Source of the DNA: Bacteroidota bacterium
GTDB lineage: Bacteria; Bacteroidota; Bacteroidia; Flavobacteriales_D; Crocinitomicaceae
Assembly: GCA_024280195.1 (NCBI GenBank)
Contig: JAJRQP010000194.1
Coordinates: 1-6,159, forward strand
Reading direction: 5' to 3'
DNA: 6,159 bases
Part shown: positions 1 to 5,473 of the stretch, in pieces
Numbering within the stretch: position 1 is the stretch's first letter
Layout: each line of letters opens with the position of its first letter
The notes under the pieces: generated by a model
Seen by the model: the letters and a program-made list of their open reading frames with translations, nothing else
Told to the model about the DNA's origin: nothing
Database searches by the model: none
Position numbers and translations under genes: made by a program

Positions 1-1136
1 GTGGAGACCAAATTGGTGCTGGTAATTTTGTAGTATATGAAGGAACTGGTACTTCTGTAACAGTAACTGGTTTAACACCCGGTACAGATTATTATTATTC
101 TGTATTTGAATACACTACAGCAACTAATTGTTATTTAACACCTGCTTTGATTGGAAATTCTGTAACAACTGGTGTTGCTCCTTGTACTGTTTGTGGAGAT
201 GCTACATCTTCTACGGATGATGCTACAGGTGTGACTGAAGTGATTTTTAATACCATTTCAAATCCTTCTGCAGGTGATCCAGAATATACAGATTATACAG
301 CAATGTCAACAGATGTTAATACAAATCAAACTTATACTTTGTCTGTAAAAGTTAACACAGCAGGTAATTATACTACTCCAACTAAAGCATGGGTCGATTG
401 GAATCAAGATTGTGACTTTTTGGATGCTGGAGAAGAATATGATTTAGGTGCAGCAACAAATGTTACTGATGGAGTTACAAGTTTATCCCCAGTATCAATA
501 ACAATTCCTGTAAATGCCGCGTTGGGTAATACCATCATGAGAATTAGAACAACTTATAGTACAGCTCCAGTTCCTTGTGGAGACCAAAGTTACAGTGAAG
601 TAGAAGATTACACAATCAATATTATTGATGCATCTTCAGTACTTCCTGTAGCTAGTTTCACTACTCCAACACCTATTTGTGCAAATTCAAGTGTCACGTT
701 TACTGATGCCTCAACAAACGCAACAAGTTGGTTATGGAATTTTGGAGATGGCACAGCAACTTCTAATTCACAGAACCCTGTACATACTTATGTTAATTCA
801 GGATTATTTACAGTTACATTAACCGTAACAAATAGTGTTGGTTCTGGCGCGACAACAACAAACATAACTGTTGATGGTTGTGCAGGAATTGAAGAAAATG
901 GATTAGAAGGAGTAGAATTATTCCCAAGCCCAAACAACGGTAAATTTGTAATTACAGGATTGGATAATGGAACAACATACAGAGTTTATGATTCAAAAGG
1001 AAGAATCATTGTTATAGATGTTGTTGATACAGATCCTACTGAAGTTACTCTTCCATCTGTTGAAACAGGTGTCTATTACCTACACTCTATTAAGAATGGA
1101 GAAGAAGGGAAAATTAAATTCTTGATTGCAAAATAA
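1..1136 (+). CDS. 3' part of a secreted modular protein: Fn3-like end, GEVED, PKD and T9SS type A sorting domains
   Basis: The frame is open from the left edge (first whole codon at base 3) to a TAA at 1134-1136, so the real start lies upstream; 377 residues are visible. Bases 3-140 read like the end of a fibronectin type III-like module (VTGLTPGTDYYYSVFEY). A GEVED domain and its leader follow (about 230-626), with AWVDWNQDCDFLDAGEE and the signature YSEVEDYTI. A PKD domain covers about 642-872 (SWLWNFGDGTATS, NPVHTY, then FTVTLTVTN). The last 75 or so residues (about 906-1133) form a Por/T9SS type A sorting domain: ELFPSPNNGKFVI, YRVYDSKGR, and the closing TGVYYLHSIKNGEEGKIKF. By family knowledge such proteins cross the outer membrane by T9SS and lose this C-terminal tag. 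GEVED and PKD domains are common in adhesins and secreted enzymes. Any catalytic domain would lie outside the window, so the activity is unknown. A strong terminator follows, so this gene ends its transcription unit. Confidence 0.93.
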   Translation, partial: GDQIGAGNFVVYEGTGTSVTVTGLTPGTDYYYSVFEYTTATNCYLTPALIGNSVTTGVAPCTVCGDATSSTDDATGVTEVIFNTISNPSAGDPEYTDYTAMSTDVNTNQTYTLSVKVNTAGNYTTPTKAWVDWNQDCDFLDAGEEYDLGAATNVTDGVTSLSPVSITIPVNAALGNTIMRIRTTYSTAPVPCGDQSYSEVEDYTINIIDASSVLPVASFTTPTPICANSSVTFTDASTNATSWLWNFGDGTATSNSQNPVHTYVNSGLFTVTLTVTNSVGSGATTTNITVDGCAGIEENGLEGVELFPSPNNGKFVITGLDNGTTYRVYDSKGRIIVIDVVDTDPTEVTLPSVETGVYYLHSIKNGEEGKIKFLIAK

Positions 1137-1152
1137 GAAGAGTTTAGTTACC

Positions 1153-1176
1153 TGATAAGAGGTCATTCTCTTATCA
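1153..1176 (+). repeat. Perfect 9-bp inverted repeat just after the surface-protein gene
   Basis: The arms TGATAAGAG (1153-1161) and CTCTTATCA (1168-1176) are perfectly complementary around a 6-base loop, 16 bases after the stop codon. No T-run follows, so it is not a classical terminator on its own. It lies just upstream of a strong terminator hairpin and could stabilise the 3' end of the mRNA; that role is inferred. Confidence 0.6.
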
Positions 1177-1188
1177 TAGAAAATAATG

Positions 1189-1222
1189 AACACCATCAAG
1201 ATAAACTTGGTGGTGTTTTTTT
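1189..1222 (+). terminator. Intrinsic terminator of the surface-protein gene
   Basis: The arms AACACCATCAAG (1189-1200) and CTTGGTGGTGTT (1206-1217) form a 12-bp stem with a single U-G wobble and a 5-base loop (ATAAA). The T-tract at 1216-1222 completes a typical rho-independent terminator. It sits 52 bases after the stop codon of the plus-strand gene. Confidence 0.88.
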
Positions 1223-1476
1223 GTTGTATAAATCTATAATAGAAAGTTCTTACAAAGAAAGAAGAAAACTCTACTCCATAAAGAGTATTTCACAATGATT
1301 ATCATCCACACATTTGTCGTGTCGTGCAAGTTGTTTTCATTTAGTTTCATGATTGGTCACTCTATAGAGAAACAACAACTAAGCAAGCTTATTTTTACGT
1401 ATAGTAACCATTAATTTGAAAACCTGAACAGAACAATCAGAATGAATACACAACTGTTCACCAGATATGAGCGCAC
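1223..1476. other. Non-coding stretch between two converging terminators
   Basis: No convincing gene is visible here. It lies between the 3' ends of two converging genes and is bounded by an intrinsic terminator on each side; with the terminators the gene-free gap is 1137-1530. Only small symmetric elements are seen: TACTC/GAGTA (1272-1276 and 1283-1287), GTTGTTT/AAACAAC (1330-1336 and 1370-1376), and the 10-bp palindrome CTCTATAGAG (1360-1369) nested in the latter. None is followed by a T-run. A 39-codon open frame at 1295-1414 (+) lacks coding or promoter support. Confidence 0.6.
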
Positions 1477-1505
1477 AAAAAAGCCACTCTGTTAAGAATG
1501 GCTTT
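1477..1505 (-). terminator. Intrinsic terminator of the cyclophilin-FKBP gene
   Basis: Read on the minus strand, arms AAAGCCA and TGGCTTT (plus-strand 1499-1505 and 1480-1486) form a 7-bp stem. It continues after one mismatch with TCT/AGA (1488-1490 and 1495-1497) around a 4-base loop. It runs into six T (complement of A at 1477-1482). It lies about 25 bases past the stop codon of the minus-strand gene. In the plus direction only three T follow the stem, so it should work mainly for the minus strand. Confidence 0.8.
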
Positions 1506-1530
1506 AAAATACAATAGTAATAAGTATTTC

Positions 1531-2664
1531 TTAATGATTGTGTCCTTCGTGACCCTCTTCGGTAGTTTCAGCGGAAGGCGCTTCAACATCAATCATTTCA
1601 ATATCAAAAACAAGATCAGAATATGGAGGAATAGCTCCTGGACGACCTTTAGCTCCATAAGCTGCATAGTAAGGAATAATTAATTTTCCTTTTCCACCTT
1701 TTCCAATCATACCCATTCCTTCTTCAAAACCAGGTATCATTCTTTGCTCCTTAAATTTAAAATCCATTGTTTTGTTTCTATCGTAAGACGAATCAAATTT
1801 CTTTCCTGAAACTCTAAATGTTCCTTTGTAGTGAACCTTTAAGTTTGCTCCTCTAACTGGTATTGCATCTTTGTCTCCAGCATTGTCAATAATATATACC
1901 AAGCCAGATGGAGATTGTTTTGCATTTGGGAAATCTTTTTTCACTTCTTCAAACATAAATGCCTTGTATTGATCTTCTGACATTGCAGCACATTTCTTAA
2001 AGTATTTTTTTTCTTCAACTTCTTTCAATTTTATTTCATTGTAAACTTTCGCAAATTGCTCTGTTGCTTTCCATTTTTTAGCTACTTTCCCTTTACGAAT
2101 GATTTTAACAGAGATAAGCATATCATTCGCTTCAATTGCGTTCACAACATCTTGTCCTGAGATTACATGACCAAAAACAGTGTGCTTACCATCTAACCAA
2201 GGAGTTGCTTTATGAGTTATGAAGAATTGACTCCCATTCGTTGCTGGTCCAGAATTGGCCATTGATAGAATTCCAGGTCCTGTATGTTTTAATGTAGGAT
2301 CTATTTCATCTGAGAAACGGTGCTTTGGTCCTCCTGAACCATTGCCATCAGGATCTCCTCCTTGCACCATAAAATCAGCAATCACTCGATGAAATTTTAA
2401 TCCGTTGTAAAAAGGTGTTGTATATTCTAAGGAGTCTTCAACCGTGAAATCTCCTTCTGCAAGACCAACAAAATTGGCAACTGTCATTGGTGTTTTTTCA
2501 AATTCTAGTTGGATTAGAATGATTCCTTTCGATGTATTCATTTCTGCATACATCCCTTTTTCCAATTTCGGTTTTTTAGCTTTCTTTTTTTTCTCTCCTG
2601 TTGTACCGGCAAATGTTGCGGTTGCAAAAACAAGTGTAAATAAGGCAAATAATATTTTTGTCAT
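1531..2664 (-). CDS. Exported dual peptidyl-prolyl isomerase: cyclophilin domain fused to FKBP domain
   Basis: This 377-residue protein should catalyse cis-trans isomerisation of peptidyl-proline bonds with two unrelated isomerase domains. The N-terminus (MTKILFALFTLVFATATFAG) looks like a Sec signal peptide, cleaved near residue 19. No lipobox cysteine is seen, so a soluble periplasmic or outside location is likely. A lysine-rich linker follows. The cyclophilin domain (about 38-190) keeps the catalytic set: R93, F98 and Q101 in FHRVIADFMVQGGD, QFF at 146-148, and W156/H161 in WLDGKHTVFG. Residues 195-262 are a charged, probably helical linker. The FKBP domain (about 268-361) keeps Y279 (HYKGT), F290-D291, MIPGFEEGM (309-317), Y336 and F353, as expected for an active FKBP. 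The tail ends in acidic residues and GHEGHNH, a possible metal-binding stretch. Fused cyclophilin-FKBP proteins (dual-family immunophilins) are known in Flavobacterium and some spirochaetes and protists. It lies downstream of nadK with about 100 nt between, holding its own candidate promoter, and ends at an intrinsic terminator. Confidence 0.95.
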   Translation of the reverse strand: MTKILFALFTLVFATATFAGTTGEKKKKAKKPKLEKGMYAEMNTSKGIILIQLEFEKTPMTVANFVGLAEGDFTVEDSLEYTTPFYNGLKFHRVIADFMVQGGDPDGNGSGGPKHRFSDEIDPTLKHTGPGILSMANSGPATNGSQFFITHKATPWLDGKHTVFGHVISGQDVVNAIEANDMLISVKIIRKGKVAKKWKATEQFAKVYNEIKLKEVEEKKYFKKCAAMSEDQYKAFMFEEVKKDFPNAKQSPSGLVYIIDNAGDKDAIPVRGANLKVHYKGTFRVSGKKFDSSYDRNKTMDFKFKEQRMIPGFEEGMGMIGKGGKGKLIIPYYAAYGAKGRPGAIPPYSDLVFDIEMIDVEAPSAETTEEGHEGHNH

Positions 2665-2685
2665 CGTTTTAAAATTTTATGTTTT

Positions 2686-2722
2686 CAAATGTATTGATTA
2701 ATTGTGAGTTTTCCTTTGCAAA
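2686..2722 (-). promoter_or_regulatory. Candidate Bacteroidota promoter for the cyclophilin-FKBP gene
   Basis: On the minus strand TACATTTG (complement of 2686-2693) is an exact match to the Bacteroidota -7 element TAnnTTTG, 21 bases before the ATG at 2664. A TTTG (complement of 2719-2722) could be the -33 element, but the 25-base spacing is a few bases longer than usual. It implies a very short leader and lets this gene be transcribed apart from nadK. Confidence 0.5.
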
Positions 2723-2766
2723 AGTTGCGCCGAAGCTGAATTTTATGATTTTTTTGCGTTGACCGA

Positions 2767-3645
2767 TTAATTTCTAGGGTCACTTCCCCAGAACATCTTG
2801 TTACGAATAGTGTCCAAAAAGTTATTGTCTTCAAACTTAATTACATTAATCATGTATTCCGCTTTGTGAATAATCACTTCTTCATTTTGTTTAATGCTTA
2901 ATGATTTCCCATCCAAAGCAATGAGGTAAGAACGACTTCTCCCATCAATTGTTAATTTAATTGGCATGTGATCAGGAACAACCATTGGGCGAACATTTAA
3001 GTTATGCGGTGCAATTGGTGTCAGAATGTGAACTTGGCAACCTGGAGTAACAATAGGTCCACCACAACTTAAGTTATATGCCGTTGATCCAGAAGGTGTT
3101 GAGACAATCAACCCATCTGCCCAGTAAGAATTTAGGTATTTCCCTTCTAATGATGCATGCACTGTAATCATAGAAGCAGATTCTCGTTTCTGCAAGGTAA
3201 CTTCATTAAAAGCAACATTTTCTTCTCCAAATAAATTTCTTTCGGTCTCTACACGAATCAATGATCTTTTTTGGTGAACGAATTCTTTTTGTTTAACCAA
3301 TTCCATTGCTTGATGAATTTCTTCTTTGGGAATATTGGCTAAAAAACCTAAACGACCTGTATTAATACCCAAAACAGGAACTCCTGAATCTCTCACAAAA
3401 CGAACATTCTGAATAAAAGTACCATCTCCACCCATGCTCAAACTTAAATCAATTCCAGATTTAAAGTCATCATGAGAAGAGAATGAATCGCAACTATCTG
3501 CAATGCCCACTTTTTTAATCAACTTCTCTTTTAGATCAGTATGAAAAATAGGATTCCATCCAAAATCTTTTAGGGTCTTGATTAGTTCTGCGTAATAACT
3601 CGCATTCTGTTTGTTAACTTTTCTTCCAAAGATGGCTACATTCAT
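2767..3645 (-). CDS. nadK: NAD kinase (ATP-NAD kinase)
   Basis: NAD kinase phosphorylates NAD+ to NADP+ in the cytoplasm and is normally the only route to NADP. The 292 residues match the usual bacterial length. Diagnostic motifs appear in order: GGDGT at 72-76, with catalytic D74; NTGRLGFLA at 95-103; FNEV at 146-149, with the NAD-contacting N147-E148; and DGLIVSTPSGSTAYN at 177-191, followed by GGPIV and LTPIAPHNLNVRP. The start is the ATG at 3645, which opens directly into the beta strand MNVAIFGR typical of the family. It sits only three bases (GAG) after the TAA of the upstream CBS-domain gene, so the two are almost certainly co-transcribed and probably translationally coupled. No clear terminator follows, so transcription may continue into the immunophilin gene. 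A CBS-domain gene beside nadK near pdxJ is, as far as I recall, a recurring arrangement in Flavobacteriia. Confidence 0.97.
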   Translation of the reverse strand: MNVAIFGRKVNKQNASYYAELIKTLKDFGWNPIFHTDLKEKLIKKVGIADSCDSFSSHDDFKSGIDLSLSMGGDGTFIQNVRFVRDSGVPVLGINTGRLGFLANIPKEEIHQAMELVKQKEFVHQKRSLIRVETERNLFGEENVAFNEVTLQKRESASMITVHASLEGKYLNSYWADGLIVSTPSGSTAYNLSCGGPIVTPGCQVHILTPIAPHNLNVRPMVVPDHMPIKLTIDGRSRSYLIALDGKSLSIKQNEEVIIHKAEYMINVIKFEDNNFLDTIRNKMFWGSDPRN

Positions 3646-3648
3646 CTC

Positions 3649-4311
3649 TTATAAATTCAAATAATTCATTAGTGCATCGTATCTAAACTGCATATCATCA
3701 AGATTGCTGCTTTTTTGATAGGTTGCTTTAATGGTATAATCGTATCGTTCAAATGTTCGAATGATTCGGTCTAATTCTATTTTATTAATTTTCAAGGTAA
3801 CTTCAATATTCGTCGATTCCGGAGAGGACATAATATAAGAACTTAATATTTTCGCATCATTGCTTTCAACAATCTGTGCAATTTGTGCCAAAGAATAATC
3901 AATTGTTGCCATTTCAAGAACTAAAATCCCACCATTCTCTCGAATACTTCCTGTTTTTGCAATAAGCGACATAAGATGTTGAACCGTTGTACAACCTAAA
4001 TATTTTTCATTCTCATCGAGGACAGGAACGATGCTTAATTTCAGTTCTGAAACCTTAGAAAGCACTTGGTAAATATGATCTTTAGAAAGCACATAAGGTC
4101 TAGGAAGATGTTGAAATAACTTATCCAAAGTCTTATCCATTTCCATTTGGTCGAGAATATCACTTTCAGAAACAACGCCCACAAAATTTCCATTTTTGAG
4201 AACGGGAAGGTGTGATACTTTAAATTCTTCCATCCAATTCAGAGCTTTTTCAGCTGTATCTGAATGTTTTAAAGGAGGGATTTCGTCGTTTATAAGTTCT
4301 TTTGCAATCAT
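3649..4311 (-). CDS. CBS-CBS protein with C-terminal ACT-like domain
   Basis: This 220-residue soluble protein has no signal peptide or membrane segment. Two CBS domains form the N-terminal half. The first (about 1-58) has HLPVLKNGNFVGVVSESDIL. The second (about 70-120) has SIVPVLDENEKYLGCTTVQHLM. Paired CBS domains usually bind adenine nucleotides or S-adenosylmethionine derivatives and act as regulatory sensors. Residues 128-195 (GILVLEMATIDYSLAQIAQI, then IEVTLKINKIELDRIIRTFE) have the pattern of an ACT-like ligand-binding domain, giving an AcuB-like architecture; this part is judged by pattern only. No catalytic domain is present. It is the first gene of the minus-strand block, 66 nt from divergent pdxJ and 3 nt before nadK. 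Regulation of NAD kinase, or sensing of the same nucleotide pool, is a fair inference but untested. The ATG at 4311 gives the usual N-terminus just before CBS domain 1. Confidence 0.85.
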   Translation of the reverse strand: MIAKELINDEIPPLKHSDTAEKALNWMEEFKVSHLPVLKNGNFVGVVSESDILDQMEMDKTLDKLFQHLPRPYVLSKDHIYQVLSKVSELKLSIVPVLDENEKYLGCTTVQHLMSLIAKTGSIRENGGILVLEMATIDYSLAQIAQIVESNDAKILSSYIMSSPESTNIEVTLKINKIELDRIIRTFERYDYTIKATYQKSSNLDDMQFRYDALMNYLNL

Positions 4312-4340
4312 TGATAGTGCTAATGTACTATAATACTGAG

Positions 4341-4356
4341 TAACTTTGTACTTTTG
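4341..4356 (+). promoter_or_regulatory. Two adjoining -7 promoter elements for pdxJ
   Basis: The 66-bp gap between the divergent CBS-domain gene and pdxJ holds two exact, back-to-back matches to the Bacteroidota -7 consensus TAnnTTTG: TAACTTTG (4341-4348) and TACTTTTG (4349-4356). A start point a few bases downstream would give pdxJ a leader of about 15-25 nt. No good -33 TTG lies at the expected spacing; the nearest, at 4311-4313, is 27 bases before the first element. Confidence 0.6.
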
Positions 4357-4377
4357 TAGGACAAAAATGTAGCTGTT

Positions 4378-5091
4378 ATGACAATGCTAAGTGTAAATGT
4401 GAACAAAATTGCGACCTTGAGAAATGCACGAGGAGAAGACACACCAAATGTAGTTCAAGTTGCGATTGATTGCGAACGGTTTGGTGCCGATGGAATAACT
4501 GTTCATCCACGACCAGATGAACGACACATCACACGACAAGATGTCTATGATTTAGCAAAGGTTGTTACCACAGAATTTAACATTGAAGGTTATCCCAACC
4601 AACGATTCATTGATTTGGTTTCAGAGGTTGTTCCCGCACAGGCAACTTTGGTTCCTGACCCTCCAGGAGTTTTAACCTCTAATGCAGGTTGGGACACAAA
4701 AGAAAATGAAGGGCTATTAAAAGACCTTGCGCAAGAATTACGTAGAAAAAATATTCGTTCTTCCATTTTTGTGGATACTAATTTGCAAAACATTGAATAC
4801 GCTGCGAAATGTGGTGTTGACAGAATAGAACTGTACACTGGTCCTTATGCGAAGAATTTCAAATCAAATCCTGAGGAAGCGATTGAAGATTATATTACTG
4901 CAGCAAATTTAGCGGTGAAACTAGGTTTAGGATTAAATGCAGGTCACGATTTAGATTTGCACAACCTGAAGTATTTCAAAGACAACATTATTGGCTTGCA
5001 AGAGGTTTCTATTGGACACGCTTTGATTTCTGATGCACTTTATTTAGGCTTGGAGAATACGGTACAGATGTATAAACGTTTGTTGGGTTGA
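4378..5091 (+). CDS. pdxJ: Pyridoxine 5'-phosphate synthase
   Basis: PdxJ condenses 3-amino-2-oxopropyl phosphate with 1-deoxy-D-xylulose 5-phosphate to make pyridoxine 5'-phosphate, the ring-closing step of the DXP-dependent vitamin B6 pathway. The 237 residues fit the family. Landmarks are NKIATLRNARG at 9-19, TVHPRPDERHI at 41-51 (active-site H43, R45, H50), the IEGYP segment with E70, LVPDPPG at 91-97, NAGHDL at 187-192 with H190, and the phosphate-binding IGHALI at 212-217. Compared with E. coli, the DHIATLRN segment reads NKIATLRN and the VPEKRQ loop reads VPDPPG; I recall both as usual in Bacteroidota PdxJ. The ATG at 4378 gives the expected start right before the first beta strand; a second ATG at 4384 is possible. 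It is transcribed away from the CBS-nadK block. Its TGA ends at 5091, directly next to the stop of the convergent small gene, with no terminator between them. Confidence 0.97.
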   Translation: MTMLSVNVNKIATLRNARGEDTPNVVQVAIDCERFGADGITVHPRPDERHITRQDVYDLAKVVTTEFNIEGYPNQRFIDLVSEVVPAQATLVPDPPGVLTSNAGWDTKENEGLLKDLAQELRRKNIRSSIFVDTNLQNIEYAAKCGVDRIELYTGPYAKNFKSNPEEAIEDYITAANLAVKLGLGLNAGHDLDLHNLKYFKDNIIGLQEVSIGHALISDALYLGLENTVQMYKRLLG

Positions 5092-5289
5092 TTATAAACT
5101 CATCATTACAAGAGAAGAAAATTTGATTGTCATCAATTCATCTTTGATTTCTTTTGCAATCGACAATCCTTTGATATACCAATTTAAAGATTCTTCTAAG
5201 TGTCCTTTTATACCCGCTTGATCTCCAAGTAATAGGATCTTGCTCAATTCGATTTCTTTTTGTGATTTTTGTGTTGAGACTGTTAACAT
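5092..5289 (-). CDS. Small TPR-like helical protein (hypothetical)
   Basis: A 65-codon frame from ATG 5289 to TAA 5092-5094. The middle, AGIKGHLEESLNWYIKGLSI followed by AKEIKDE, has the spacing of a tetratricopeptide repeat helix pair (G at turn 1, W/Y in helix B). The N-terminal 20 residues are charged and probably helical. No signal peptide is seen. The ATG at 5289 is preferred over an in-frame TTG at 5304, because AAAAAAGGA lies right before the ATG and a TAACTTTG promoter element overlaps the TTG. The frame ends exactly at the pdxJ stop codon, with no base between. It could be a real small protein with one TPR that binds a partner, or the surviving N-terminus of a longer TPR protein cut off next to pdxJ. 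The intact promoter-like sequence and start slightly favour a real gene. Function unknown. Confidence 0.55.
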   Translation of the reverse strand: MLTVSTQKSQKEIELSKILLLGDQAGIKGHLEESLNWYIKGLSIAKEIKDELMTIKFSSLVMMSL

Positions 5290-5301
5290 TCCTTTTTTAA
5301 G

Positions 5302-5309
5302 CAAAGTTA
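5302..5309 (-). promoter_or_regulatory. Candidate -7 element for the small TPR-like gene
   Basis: On the minus strand, TAACTTTG (complement of 5302-5309) exactly matches TAnnTTTG and lies 12 bases before the ATG at 5289. A start point just downstream would leave a leader of only a few bases. No clear TTG is present at -33, so support is partial. Confidence 0.4.
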
Positions 5310-5371
5310 GGTCGTGTGTAAGTAAAAGGAGGTTAGGGATTTGTTACGATTAGGTTAAGGATTGTTGGGGT

Positions 5372-5397
5372 GACATTTCAAGGTCATTTTAAATGTC
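5372..5397. repeat. 7-bp inverted repeat in the divergent intergenic region
   Basis: GACATTT (5372-5378) and AAATGTC (5391-5397) are perfect inverted copies 12 bases apart. They lie between the divergent TPR-like gene and the HTH-membrane gene, about 75 bases before the latter. A binding site for the HTH protein is possible; a chance match cannot be excluded. Confidence 0.35.
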
Positions 5398-5427
5398 GTA
5401 TAAAATTCAATTTTTGTCGGTATCCAC

Positions 5428-5450
5428 TTATTTGTAAATAACTATCTTTC
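5428..5450 (+). promoter_or_regulatory. Palindrome and near-consensus -7 element before the HTH-membrane gene
   Basis: TTATTT (5428-5433) and AAATAA (5436-5441) form a 14-bp palindrome with a 2-base centre. One base later comes TATCTTTC (5443-5450), a 7-of-8 match to the -7 element TAnnTTTG, 23 bases before the ATG at 5474. An operator placed against the -7 element would fit autorepression by the XRE-type protein; this is inferred. No well-spaced -33 TTG is seen. Confidence 0.35.
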
Positions 5451-5473
5451 GAAGAACTTTATAGAAATAGTTG

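Noticed and set aside
577..588. GTGGAGACCAAA also found at position 1-12, suggesting a domain repeat
   Set aside because: The flanking protein sequences differ (GDQIGAGNF against GDQSYSEVE), so the match is local chance within Gly-Asp-Gln codons.
1295..1414. Plus-strand 39-codon open frame starting MIIIHTFVV
   Set aside because: Short, with no TAnnTTTG promoter, no ribosome-binding sequence and no recognisable family; such lengths occur by chance in AT-rich DNA.
1498..1683. Plus-strand open frame opposite the end of the cyclophilin-FKBP gene
   Set aside because: It lies antisense to the well-supported FKBP domain, starts within the minus-strand terminator, and shows no family features.
2444..2701. 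Plus-strand open frame opposite the start of the cyclophilin-FKBP gene
   Set aside because: Its sequence is the antisense of the signal peptide, linker and start of the cyclophilin domain.
2701..2766. Possible terminator after nadK (GCAAAA/TTTTGC symmetry, AT-rich)
   Set aside because: The stem is short and weak with a long loop, and no T-run follows in the minus direction.
4364..4371. TACATTTT on the minus strand as the promoter of the CBS-nadK block
   Set aside because: It matches seven of eight -7 positions and the leader length would fit, but no -33 TTG is at a usable distance, so it is too weak to list as a feature.
4590..4838. Minus-strand open frame inside pdxJ
   Set aside because: It is wholly antisense to conserved PdxJ residues, including the LVPDPPG motif region.
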